Below are positions 28,301 through 41,000 of a DNA stretch of 64,000 bases, piece after piece. A program made the position numbers and the translations under genes. This DNA is from Elysia chlorotica (Eukaryota > Mollusca > Gastropoda > Plakobranchidae): the NCBI GenBank assembly GCA_003991915.1, contig RQTK01000168.1, positions 535,786 through 599,785 on the forward strand, given 5' to 3'. A model generated the notes under the pieces. That model was given only the letters and a program-made list of their open reading frames with translations. It did no database searches and was not told the DNA's origin. The first letter of the stretch is position 1; the number at the start of each line of letters is the position of its first letter.

Positions 28301-29394
28301 TTCAACAATCGACCACTCAGTTTGTCTGGGCCTCATGATTTTACTAGTGTTCCCTTTGCTTAGGGCAGTCATGACTCATGACATCACAAGACCAAAATTA
28401 ATGGACTTGGTAGCTGTAGTTTCAAGTGAATGATTGTTCTTAATGTCAAAGTGTATCATCAAAAAATTATTATTGTCGAAACGAGCGTAGTGTGCATTTA
28501 ATTTAATGAGTACCCCCAACTCATCGTTTGTGTGTATAGTTTGTTTTGACGGAACATAACCCGTTGCTGTCTTTAAATGGGTCCATTTTGTCTTGGTGTC
28601 ATGTGAAAGGAAAGTGTTTGAAATCTTCTCTCTCACTTTCGCACATGTGCCAAATGTTATTTGAGAGGTTTATATTGCAAACTAATCAAACTAGATAAAC
28701 AAACACAAACACAATTAATATCTTAGAAAGTTCATAACTTGGACACATTAAATGATTTCATTAAGTTTTATTTACGTAGAAATCATACAATAAAAACAAA
28801 AACAAATGCCCAATCAACTAGGGAGCAATGGTAATTAAGCAAATTGACATACACAATAAAGTAAACAAGAATTTTTATGAACTATTATTCAATTTTTACA
28901 GTCGGTTAGCCTGCGTGTGATTTTTTTTTTTACAAATTTGGCAAGCAACTAAAACAACAACAACAATCATTTTTATGTGGTTGCAATTTAAACATAAAAC
29001 TTCTCATTGCATTTCAGAAGCTGAAATATTAATCGTTTTGTTGTAGGGCCCCTAATTGAACAAAATAAGTTAATTGCACATCGTTTTTAAGTTCAAATTG
29101 GGTTTTTAAAAAGTCACGTATTTAAAAAATAATTTGAAACATTCCATAGTTTAAATCTTTGAAAAACATTACCCGACAAAGCGCTTTAATCTACTCTGTC
29201 CGACACAGCATAGCAATCAATACGAAACTAAGATTATGATTACATGTATTAAAAAAGTCTAAGTTCTAAAGACAAGCCCACGTTTAAACACAATTCCAAA
29301 TAATATGTTGTATTGAATAACCTTTCCCAAGAACTGAAACTAATCCCCTTTACACCTCCTATTTTTTTTTCAATTGCCCCATACAAAGACGTGG

Positions 29395-29480
29395 ATATAG
29401 ACCGATACAGGAGCCACGGACCTTCTGCTTATTATTTCAGAGCACTACCGACTGAACCGGTTCGTTCCCCTCCCATATTT
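29395..29480 (-). repeat. tRNA-like SINE head
   Basis: On the minus strand GGTTCAGTCGGTAGTGCTCTG fits an A box and AGGTCCGTGGCTCC a weak B box. Confidence 0.4.
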
Positions 29481-29818
29481 TGCGCACATACAAAGTAACA
29501 AAGTAGCCATTGAAACGTGCTTATTCGCGGACTTAATATCTTCCAAATACATGTAATAAATACTGTATGTAAAAGTAACACTAACAGAATTAGTTGCAGT
29601 TACTGAGGCTCATTGTTGTCTTTGTCCTGGTAGGTGAATCTCAAAACCAAGCAAAGTCTACAAGAGTTTGTAGTATCCATATAATATTACGTCGCCCAAG
29701 TTTTCACTATCACAAGAATCCCAACATCTAGTTATTTTTGAACCTCGAAAGTCGCCTTCCAGTCTGCTCGTTTTTTTGGAGAATTATCACGTGCCTGTTG
29801 ACGCCCTTTTTATACTGT

Positions 29819-29842
29819 GTGTGTGTGTGGGGGGGGGGGGGG
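29819..29842. repeat. GT then poly-G tract
   Basis: Short (GT)n followed by a run of about 14 G. Confidence 0.85.
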
Positions 29843-30739
29843 GTGTATTCTAATCAAAAGGTCATTGACTGCAGTGATTTTTTTTTCCTTCAAATTTGAA
29901 ATTAAACCGAAAATTTGTATATTCATCCTATACTTTGTATTATCGGAGAAATAAAAGAAGTCATCGTTGCTACTAAAAACAAGCTCTAACCCTAGTCCCC
30001 TACAGGCTGGGTCGATATCTGTAGGCCTAAGTGTAAAACTCGACCGGCCAATTCCCGGGTACCCTGCTCTGGGGTCCCGTCGCCGTATATAGAATACTTC
30101 AAGTGCTAGGAGTCGTAAAACTGGGAGAGAGCTTCCCTTTCACCGATCAAATAATTCCATCCACAGTTCGCCACGCTTCATCTACTGTGAGGGTTGGTAA
30201 AGATAAAGCCAGATAACGTAATATTAAGCCGATTGCCTGTTATATAATGCCATTCTTTAAAAAAAAAAGCACTTTACTATCTAAACAATTCGAGTTTTTA
30301 TGAGTTAAGAACAAACATAATAATCACCACTTTCTACTATTACAAGAAACGCTATTATTCTTTCAGGAAAATTTGTGAAATTAGAAAAATAAAATCTATC
30401 CACTCAACTCAAACGTGACCACTGATGTCTATTAATAGTAACTCTGTGAACGTGACAGATCAACCCCCCACCCCCCCAAAAAAAGGTCATAACGTTTCCT
30501 CAGTATCGAACGTTACCCTCATTGAGACTTGAGTTTTAAAATGCTTTTTCCTTTGTTCTATTGTATCGAAAATTATCAATTCATTCTTGGAAATCATTAA
30601 CAAAGAGGACTGACGCTTGCCTCCGTGTCCTATTGTGTATGAGATCGCCATTAACTCCTGGAGTATTATTAGCTTGGAGGAATAAGGACCCTTTTACATC
30701 ACATTCCAACGTGTGCCAGATCAATGCGTGTGGTTTGTC

Positions 30740-30956
30740 CACCCCACCCCTCTCTCTCTCTCCTCTCTCTTTCTCCTCTTTCTCTCTCGCTCTTCCTTTC
30801 TTCCCGCCTCCTCTCTCTGACCCATTCTGTCTCTATATCTACGTAGGCCTATGTATATGTGTGTGTTTTTCTGCGATCTGTCTTTCAATCCCTCTTTCTC
30901 TCTTTGTGTCTGTCTGTCTGTCTCACTCTCTCACTCATTCACTCACTCACTCACTC

Positions 30957-31050
<94 letters not shown>
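30740..31050. repeat. CT-rich region ending in (CT)n microsatellite
   Basis: Pyrimidine-rich from 30,740, with TCTG and TCAC variants, then near-pure CT from 30,954 to 31,050. Confidence 0.95.
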
Positions 31051-31054
<4 letters not shown>

Positions 31055-32132
31055 GTAATTCCGTATTGTTATCAATAATGCGGGATATTTTGACCACTAA
31101 CATTTTATCACTTACGTTAACAATTTCTGTTAAATAGGGCATGCCTTACTTCGGCGTTTTTAACATTTTTAATAAACACGGTTTACCGAAATTTCATTCT
31201 TGTTTCTAACGTTAAGCGGCAATTAGCTTATCAAAATTTTATATATATTGCCAACCGTTCTGTCAAATCCCCATACGACATAGAATAATTTATTCTTTAT
31301 TATTCTGTATAGGAAAGACGCAGACATTAAAACTGAAATCGAGTCACCGATCATTTCTCTGAATAAATATAGTTAATATACCCAACACATAAGTGAAAGA
31401 TCTAAAGGCATGAAAATTCATATCACGAAAAGGACAATAATCGTTTACACGAAATATAGCCGCCATATAAGTTCACTTTAAAAACTTCTAATGAATCTCC
31501 CGAAACAGACCATCGTGTCAGGTTATACGCTGTAAGAAAACGCACGCCTCTTGCTTCTCCTCACCTAGTAGAGATGGTCCTTTGTGAGAGATTAGCTTTC
31601 TCTTAGAATAACAGTAAGGTCTCCCAGGTTCCCGGAGAGGATCCTCTGCGGTGACCTCATTGAGAGATAGTACTCCGTCTTGTTATAAGTTTTATCTTGT
31701 TTTAACGACACAAATAGCGGAAGCGAAGATCAAGGAATAAGAAATTCGTATTGGAGAGTATACATGTAATAAGAACTACGAGCACTAAATAATTATTATA
31801 GGCCTATTAATTTTAGCTCCGGACATGTTGAACTCTCATGCAAATGAATCAATTTAGTCATCATGTGACTTTTTAACCCAGCCTGTGACGGGGTACCTTT
31901 TTCCATGGATCATAGCACGTTCAAAATTTACCCGTATCTAGTTCAAACCCAATTCGTCTGTAAGGGGCGTGATTATCGGTTACCGGAGAACGATGGAAAA
32001 CTTAAAGTGAATGGGGAATTAATAGTTGAAAGGAGTCTGCTTAATACATCTTGAATTTGATATCAACCAACACCCCACCTCGCCGACAACCACCCACCAA
32101 AACAAAAACAAAAACAAACAAACAAACATTAA

Positions 32133-32133
<1 letters not shown>

Positions 32134-32177
<44 letters not shown>
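32134..32177. repeat. (AAC)n microsatellite
   Basis: About 14 perfect AAC units. Confidence 0.95.
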
Positions 32178-33076
32178 GACCCAAAAAAACATCCAAAATA
32201 AAACAACACAAAAATGACACATTTGGATTACTAATACACGACAATGGGTCAATTTTAAGGTAGAAAAAAAAATAAGATAAGCCATTATGTTCGCACACTG
32301 ACGACAAAATTAGATCATAATGAAATATGCTTTTAGAAGAAGAAAAAAAAAGAGGAACAAAACATTGTATCTTCACAATACTGCCTCTGATGAAATAAAT
32401 AGGCTTATAAGGAAATAAAAACTAATTAGCATTTCAAACAGATCCGCGGGGTAAAAAATCAATCGATATTGATTAAAGATAAATAACAGTAGCAAGAGGA
32501 TTGGTGTTTTCGCAGGGTGGTTCAAAACACTAGGACTATTGATTCATCCTACCGCGGCGTTGTTTCATGAGCGAACTTTGAATTCACTAAGAACTATTTT
32601 GGTCCAGCACATCGGTAACCTTAGTTACATAGCTTACATTATACCACCACCAGACATAAGGCAAAATGAAAGGATAGGTCAACGGTGCCATAATCCATAA
32701 TGAGCAATATACAACATAGAAGACAAGCGTAAAATGAAAAAAAAATATGGCAATTTATCTTAACCATACAAATAGTCTATAATTCTAGCCCTGTGAAAAC
32801 ACAAACGGAGCTAGAATACATTTTAAAAAGTGCATTTCATAGCGTTTTATATCAAACTATAATGAGAAATCCATAGATTATAATTATTATTATAAATATT
32901 TTTGGAACAATACTCAGTGAATATTCACGTGCAATGCTTTAATAACAACATAAGCCCAAGACTGGCTCTCATATATACACTGTATCAACAATCGAACCAA
33001 AGATAGTCATATTTTTATATTTGAAATTGTTACAAAACACATTCAACCTTAATATAATCACATGAGTTACTTAACA

Positions 33077-33183
33077 CAAATCTCAGTTGAACGTCTGAGT
33101 CTCTGATCAGCTGAACTTCCAAATCTCTGATCAGTTAAACGTCCAAATCTCTGATCTGTCGAACGCACAAATCTCAGACGAAC
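33077..33183. repeat. 25-bp tandem repeat, about 4 copies
   Basis: Imperfect units of the form CAAATCTCTGATCAGTTAA followed by ACGTC. Each holds the palindrome CTGATCAG or a variant. Confidence 0.75.
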
Positions 33184-33189
33184 ATTTTT

Positions 33190-33310
33190 TCCCCAAAAAT
33201 CATGTACGGAGAGGGGAGCCACCATCACCGAACCACGTACCTCTTACATGCCAGCCAGCCAAGATTACTACTGACTGATCTGCCAGCGCACCCACGCCCT
33301 GAGTCAAACA
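33190..33310 (-). repeat. tRNA-derived SINE
   Basis: On the minus strand GGCAGATCAGTCAGTAGTAA (A-box-like) and GTGGTTCGGTGATGG (B-box-like) about 40 nt apart. Confidence 0.45.
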
Positions 33311-33984
33311 TTAAGTCCATTGTTTAAAATTGAACAACTGGCACAGCCCAGGACGTTAGAGGAACGATAGGACGGAGTTACTGTATCGTAACGTTAGCTG
33401 TGATTTACGCGAGAGGGATGTTTAAAGGAATTTTACGATAAACAATCAAATACTAATAAATATATTCAAATATTCTCAGTAACCTGTTTTATATCATTTG
33501 CCACAACCATTAGAAACACCAAGACATGGCAAATACTCCCCCCTCAACCTTCATTAATGAATACTTCACGAGGCACATGTTTACAAATCCAAATGACATC
33601 ATGTGTTAAAACATTCAAACAATATACATGTAGGTGGCAAAAATATGAATATTTTCGACTCCTCTGTAAAGATTCGTCTGACAAATGTAGGGAAATGAAA
33701 AAACCAAAGAATCAATATTTATCAGCATCGTTTATATAATCATAAATTTCACAAGAAGACCAATATGAAGAATATATGAAGCAGTCTGTTACCACATTAA
33801 TCTAGAAAGTATACATATCACATTGACCAATGATTACTTTGCAAGTATTTCAGTCAAAGTAACAATCTGTTTTCAAATTCTTGATTATTTTTATATCGCT
33901 TTACTTGAGCTTATAATTAACAATTTTAATGCTGTAGACAAAGATTATGTTAAAGTATGCATTAGGGCCTAGTTTAGTTTTAGT

Positions 33985-34402
33985 TTAAGCCTCTTGATTC
34001 CTTGTGGAACATAAGGCCGCAACAACTCCCCTCCAGCGGACTCGATTCTGGCTGGTCCTCTTCAGTTCGGCCCATGTATTTTTACCCATCGCTTTTACTT
34101 CGGCCCCAGTGCTACTCCGTTAAGTCTGCTTCCGATCTCACGTTTGCCTCCGGGGCAGGGCTTGCCTTGTGATGTTGGATGCAGGCTTTGTTTCTAAGTG
34201 TGTGGCCTATTCAGCCCCATTTATACTTTTTGATCTCTGTCTCGATGGGGATTTGCTTTGTTCTGTTCCACAGTTCTTTGTTTGAGAAAACTTCGGGCCA
34301 CCTAATAATGAGGGTGTTTCTGAAGCACAATGTTTGCAGTTTATGGAAGTTGGTCTTGGTCACACACCACGTTTCTGAGCCATAGATTAAGACCAACTTC
34401 AC
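33985..34402 (-). mobile_element. LINE fragment, C-terminal region of ORF2
   Basis: The open part at 34,211-34,402 reads LVLIYGSETWCVTKTNFHKL, then LIIRWPEVFSNKELWNRTKQ, then KKYKWG, a typical 'LYGAETW...IRWPE.ISN.ELW..T.Q' stretch of non-LTR elements. Broken frames continue to about 33,985. 5'-truncated and dead. Confidence 0.75.
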
Positions 34403-34689
34403 GTTGTATACATAAGTTATGTATAATTATGTTTTGATCAATGCTGTATTAAATATTTAGCTTTAAGAATATTATAAAGTAATTCAACGTGAAAGGTATT
34501 TTTACACATAAATCCTAAGCAAGAAAACATAATTATAAACCAACCTGAAACTAATTATAATTTTTAATTGAACAAAACCATAAAATTGGTGGCTTCAAAG
34601 TCCAAAAAGAATCAATTAAGTTAAAAACTGAAAGGGAATGGATACGATGACTCAATAGTAGAGCATATTATGGCTTTATTTTTTTTTTT

Positions 34690-34860
34690 ACATCGAAGTT
34701 AGATGCCCAATCGGACTGCCTTGTTTCGTTCTGGTTGGGTCGGTGTCAGTACAATGTGACTGGCTGAGACAGATCAGTCATGGGGCCCTGCTCTGTCTCT
34801 GTGTGGTAGCATGTACAAATGTCAGACGTTAGTCACGGGTCCCATTCTCGATTGACGATG
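34690..34860 (+). repeat. SINE body and tail
   Basis: GGTCGGTGTCAGTACAATGT, then GGCTGAGACAGATCAGTC, then GTCAGACGTTAG, in the same order as the reference copy at 11,811-12,115. Confidence 0.6.
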
Positions 34861-37155
34861 GAAGCTGAGAAACATAAAAACAACCAATCTGAAAGTAAAA
34901 GAAAGCACTAAACGACAAAGAGAAGTGGGACATATGATACCCTCTACGTCCACGCGATTGACAAGCAAGGAGCTTTATCTGCCAGTATCTGGAAGTAATT
35001 TTATAACTTTGTAAAGAAAAATCCTGACACTTAAAAAAATCATACACGGATATAACATCTTGATACCACGTCTAAAGTAAAGAAAACACAACATAAGCTA
35101 AAAAATATACAAGTTATTAAAAATAAAAAATAAAAAGTCGTGATTGAATACTTGTACGTGTAATTTATTCAGCCACGGCAATTTGTTATTTGCGAACAAT
35201 ATGATGATATTATTCACCCAATGCCTCATGTGCGGTAGTTTGAAAAAGATAAAGTAAAACTTTGACAAGTTATTAATGTATTATTATAGATTTATGTTGT
35301 CGAAAGCATGGAAATATAATTGGTTGAAGGCAAAAATGTATATTGAAGGACGGGAAAAGTGTGTATTTTTAAAACAGCAGTATAAGTATTATTTGAAACA
35401 TAGTTATGTAAAGTTTCGATGAGTTGAAAACAAGTTTAAGCCAGAACTGTTTTGGAGAAGAAAATTACAAATACTAGAAATAGCGTGGAAGCAAAATTGA
35501 GGGAAAAAACATATAAAATGTATCAAAGTAAGGCGACTATTATACATTGTGTATTTTGGATTTTGTTTCGCACTTAAATCCTACATAGGACATTTTAAAT
35601 TAACGCTTGAAAATCGGAGTTTTAAACAAAATATTTCTCAAGCTTGTTTCCATTTAAATCCAGTTTAAAATGCCATTAGAATCAACAGTTAACAAGCATT
35701 TGGTTTCACTTTCTTTGTATCATTTGGATTAAGATTAAACTTTTTCGTATTAGAATTTGAACAGTAAAACCGATAAAGGCTACTACATAATAATTTAAAA
35801 CAAGAAAGCAATTAATGGACGGATTTAGTACTGTTATTTAAAAAAAAACAAAAAACAAAAAAACAAAGATTATTTTTATTGAGAAAAAAACGGCACACTT
35901 TTTGCCGAAATTGAAGTTTAATTTTTATTACATTTAAACGTATTAACCTTTTCCCATCACTCCGCACACATGTTGTGCGGGTTAACGCTCTTGTGCTAGC
36001 ACCCTTTTGTATTGTTCTGCACAACTTCCAATTCAAAATAATAAAAATCAAAGCTTTTACTTTTTCAAGTTTTTGTATTTCCCCAAAATAGTGTGCATAC
36101 AAGGAATAGGCTTGTATTCATGCCATCTGAAAAGGTTAAAGATGTGCATACGTTTTTCTGATACTGAACACACTTTGAAAACTGTACTATTGGAAATAAA
36201 TACGTATAAAAACCCCAACAAAAGAAAAACTAGCTTAGACTGACACCAATGTAACAAATTGCTTATTCTTAAACTATTTAACTGTGTTCGGTCTGTTTTT
36301 TTTTCTTTAAAACTTTTCATAAGCGGAGACATTGGAACACGGAACAAAGGAATAGGCGCTGTTTATGATATTATCCTTATTTCGAAACGTTTGCAATCAC
36401 ATTTGTTTCATCAGTTAAATTGGGTAAATACATAAGCAGTGTTTTAAAAAATTTGATGTTGACAACAAACATGAATGAAAATTATATAGATGACGATGCC
36501 GAAACAAGTTTATGAAAGTAATCAACAATTGTGAAGACAATCGATGGAAAAAGTCCCACATTTTCTCTCGAAAAGTGCAAATTGAGTGTACAGCATCTTT
36601 ACATTTATCTTGTTTCTGAATATCTCATTTTCGTATCATAATCTTTTCAGCAGAATACATGTGTCCTTAGCAAATTCTTTGGAGATAGTCGTGGACTAAA
36701 AAATTAGTGGAATACTTCAATGTGTTATCTCCATCTATGTAAGCGATATGCTTTTGTGTACCTTCTATGTTAAGAAAAACGCAAGCTCAAAAAGCAAAAT
36801 TACATTTTTTTAAACAGGGTATAATTTAAAAAAAATAATGATAACACCTAAAAAATTAAAAACAGGAAATAACAAACTTTTCTTCAATTGTTAGAATCTC
36901 AACTTGCACCCATGAACAATAGATATAAATAAGAGACTCTTCGAATATATTCTCAACTAATTGACATACATATTATTTAAATTCCTCGCAGCTTTGCACA
37001 TAAATCAAAAGTTACGCAAAATGTATTCACCGACTCTACCTCGGTCTTTCACTGATGGCAGTCCATTGGCAATGCAGCGTGTAGGCAGGCAATTGTGTAC
37101 AGCACGTGATCTAACAACTCTAGAAATACATGTGTGACACTAAGTCCATTATATC

Positions 37156-37161
37156 TTTATT
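37156..37161 (-). terminator. candidate poly(A) signal of the membrane protein gene
   Basis: TTTATT on the plus strand, so AATAAA in sense, about 615 nt past the stop at 37,777. Confidence 0.3.
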
Positions 37162-37776
37162 CTCCCTGTTATACCATCTCCTTGCTGAGGGCTTCCCATA
37201 ATGTATGATGTCCTTAATAGGCTACAAGTTAAGAAGTACCAGTATTAAACAGTGTGAGAAAAAAAAACCCTGACCCATTTTACTTTAAATATGATGCATG
37301 AGTTCATCCGTATATTCAATACATCCCCGAACACCAAGTCCGATAGTTCTATCAACAAGCCGTCTTCACCTCTAAACATTGCTCTCAAACTCTTCAAAGT
37401 ACCCGTCCTGAAGTCTAAAAAAATCCATGTTGTCCAACTGCAAAATTTCTGAGAGCTCTACTTTCCAACAACCCAAAGGCGCCCGGTAGTACGGGAATTG
37501 TTTGAAAGATTTTGACTCAAAGCCTTTTTTGCATTTTCCACGCCGTTTTAAGGCATGAGACATCTTTCTATAATCTTCCACTTTGTTGGCACAACTTATT
37601 TTGCATTTTAGCGTTGTTTTTCACACATTTCTTAAGATCAACAGCTCAACCAAACAATCTTTGGTCAGAGAAAGCAAGCGAAGACTCCACTGTGTCCACA
37701 AGGAGGATCCTATAGAGCAGCGCGTATCTCCACCGAACCTCAAGATGGCGCTTTACGTACAGCACGCCTGTGATCG

Positions 37777-38088
37777 TTAGCGTGAGTGCGACCATTGGCT
37801 GGGCGCCCGCAGGTTGCCCGACGGTGGCGGTGGGGACGGGCTCACTTTGCTCTTGTCCCAGTGGCGGCGCGGCGGCCTGGCGGGGTCATGGCCCGGCCCG
37901 TGGTCCTCGTACGGGTGTCCGGTCTTGGAGCCTTTCTTGCCGAAGCAGCCGCCGGAGCACTGGCACGAGTTGTCGTTATCGCTGCAGCAGCAGCACCACA
38001 GCAGGCAGATGAAGACAATGAGGCCTATAAACCCGCCTAGTCCGGCCAGCAGACCCTTCACCATGGAGCTATTCGATTCGGTATCATT
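37777..38088 (-). CDS. membrane protein exon 3 (TM helix and tail)
   Basis: Acceptor TTTTTGGTCCTCAG, then NDTESNSSMVKGLLAGLGG to the stop TAA at 37,777-37,779. High GC relative to its surroundings and strongly biased codon use support coding. Confidence 0.85.
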   Translation of the reverse strand, partial: NDTESNSSMVKGLLAGLGGFIGLIVFICLLWCCCCSDNDNSCQCSGGCFGKKGSKTGHPYEDHGPGHDPARPPRRHWDKSKVSPSPPPPSGNLRAPSQWSHSR

Positions 38089-41000
38089 CTGAGGACCAAA
38101 AAAAAAGGTTATAATGATAAGGTATTATGAGTATGACATGACTGATGGATACGCTCATCTACCCTGTGATGTCATGTATGTAGTGAGGTATTATGAGTAT
38201 GACAGATGGATACGCTCATCTACCCTGTGATGTCATGTATGTAGTGAGGTATTATGAGTATGACTGATGGATACGCTCATCTACCCTGTGATGTCATGTA
38301 TGTAGTGAGGTATTATGAGTATGACTGATGGATACGCTCATCTACCCTGTGATGTCATGTATGTAGTGAGGTATTATGAGTACGACTGATGGATACGCTC
38401 ATCTACCCTGTGATGTCATGTATGTAGTGAGGTATTATGAGTATGACTGATGGATACGCTCATCTACCCTGTGATGTCATGTATGTAGTGAGGTATTATG
38501 AGTATGACTGATGGATACGCTCATCTACCCTGTGATGTCATGTATGTAGTGAGGTATTATGAGTATGACTGATGGATACGCTCATCTACCCTGTGATGTC
38601 ATGTATGTAGTGAGGTATTATGAGTATGACTGATGGATACGCTCATCTACCCTGTGATGTCATGTATGTAGTGAGGTATTATGAGTATGACTGATGGATA
38701 CGCTCATCTACCCTGTGATGTCATGTATGTAGTGAGGTATTATGAGTATGACTGATGGATACGCTCATCTACCCTGTGATGTCATGTATGTAGTGAGGTA
38801 TTATGAGTATGACTGATGGATACGCTCATCTACCCTGTGATGTCATGTATGTAGTGAGGTATTATGAGTATGACTGATGGATACGCTCATCTACCCTGTG
38901 ATGTCATGTACGTAGTGAGGTATTATGAGTATGACAGATGGATACGCTCATCTACCCTGTGATGTCAAGTGATGTCATGTATGTAGTGAGGTATTATGAG
39001 TATGACTGATGGATACGCTCATCTACCCTGTGATGTCATGTATGTAGTGAGGTATTATGAGTACGACTGATGGATACGCTCATCTACCCTGTGATGTTAT
39101 GTATGTAGTGAAGTATTATGAGTATGACAGATGGATACGCTCATCTACCCCGTGATGTCATGTATGTAGTGAGGTACTATGAGTATGACTGATAAGTGCG
39201 TCCACCCTGCCTGTGATAACATGTGGTGCAGACAATTTGGCACTTTGAATCCCTGCTTGAACCCAAAACCACAGAGTTAAGAACGTCAGACCGATGCAAA
39301 ATCAAAGAGTCAAAGTATAGATGGAGAAATGTTAACATTTAGCAAGAATATCAGACCCTAGATGTACATCAAGAGTTATCCTGTGACAACCCATACTATT
39401 CCAAAGAGGGAAGACCAAGCCTGAGACGGAGTTGAAATTATATATCTGGAATGAATGGCATATATGAGAAAGGCAGAAACTAATCGTAGTGGAAGATGGT
39501 TAAGACAGGCCGATTCTCAGAGTAAATCCGCTCTAGGTTCAGATTTAGATTACGAATGTGATGTGGAAATAGAGCGGGGTTTGAACTGAGTTTGTTGATG
39601 GACGTCCAACGTCAACACTATGTAGACTGAATTGTGGGCGGTCCCCAAGACTCAACGAAGGAATATGTTGGGGAAAAAACCATACACACACATACACCAA
39701 TGGTAAAACCATAGGTGACAGAGAGAAGTGGCGTGCCATGATAGCTGACGAAATCACACATTGCCTTGTACGAGAATGGTTAATTTCCACTCTTGAGTTA
39801 GCAATATAAAGAGATAAACAAAAATACAGCTAAATTACCCTCTACATCTAATTACTGTAAATAATGGAACATGGTCCAATTTAACTTCTTGCATATAAAA
39901 CAAGAAAAAACATAACAAAAACAACATAAAAAATGCCACACAACAACAACAACAACAACACAAAAACAACAACAACAACAATATCAACAACAACAACAAC
40001 AAAAACAAAAACAGAACAAGAAACAGAAAACAACCTAAAGACCAGTCACAATAAAATAACAGATCTAACATAAACACGCACAATAATTATGTAAACAAGT
40101 TATGCAGTGATTGAGTCATAGAATAAGACTTTTGTTTTGAAAATATGGATTGAAATAATATCACAGTCTGTATCGGCAAGAAGAATTGAACCATCTATTA
40201 AAATTAGCCTGAGATAAGTTTTAAACTTTACAAATAGACTGACTTAACATAAATATTTCGACATTTTCAGCTTTATTGATACTTCTTTTAAATTATTTCA
40301 CCATTTATCTTACGCATTATAATTTTCAGAGCTATCTAAATGGAATTTAACAATTTTTATACGCCATCTAAAATAACATCATATCCCTTCTAATCTTGAC
40401 AAATTGATATAAAAGCAAGTCATCGAATTGAACACAGTGAACACATTTTGTTATAACAAGGGGAACAGTGATCTAGTTCTATTCTATTTTTTATCATAGA
40501 TAGGGCAGAATGACACTAGGCTTTTCTACCTTATTCAGCCTACCTAAAATGTAAACTGTTCTTTGTGACTCTAACTGCTAATGTTTGTCTACTTGGGCAA
40601 CTTTAACTTTAATTTCGCCTTGCTTCTGCCTAACCAGAATGCAACGTACATTTGTATTATGCCAATTCAAACAAAGTCTGTTTATAGAAGGTCTAAAGAA
40701 GCGGCTGTCGTCAAAATTGAATCTAGGTCTAGCCAAAAGAATTACTACATCTGTTTTTGACTTAAATGATTAAGAAACAAATAGCACGATGGTTGGTTTC
40801 TTTTTACTTAAGTGCGGGAACGAGTGGTAAATTATTGCAGAGAGCAACCATTCTGCATTTAATGACTGTTCCACATAGAAGATTTTCCCCTCCGCCAGCC
40901 GAACTTTTTAGTATATGGATTCATTTTATATTTAAGGCGACAAGTTTACGAAACTCTTTCAATTATTTATCTACTTGCATCCTTCTTACTTTTGTGTCAA

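Larger units (their letters stand above)
26126..37155. other. intergenic region between POLE2 and the membrane protein gene
   Basis: No host gene seen on either strand. Contents: the LINE/Helitron composite, SINEs, CT and AAC microsatellites, a 25-bp tandem repeat, a LINE end at 33,985-34,402, and otherwise AT-rich stop-dense DNA. Any unrecognised first exon of a neighbouring gene could be hidden here. Confidence 0.5.

Noticed and set aside
30561..31137. Overlapping plus-strand ORFs of 75-165 codons with Leu-Ser repeats
   Set aside because: Created by the CT-rich tract and (CT)n; no protein-like start or motif.
32019..32376. ORFs with poly-Leu, poly-Val, poly-Asn and poly-Thr
   Set aside because: Produced by the (AAC)n microsatellite.
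37770..38092. Three plus-strand ORFs opposite the membrane protein exon
   Set aside because: Shadows of the GC-rich coding exon; no splice or start support.
38121..39190. Regular repeats considered as a CRISPR array
   Set aside because: Units are contiguous and identical along their full 61 bp with no unique spacers, in a eukaryotic intron; it is a minisatellite.
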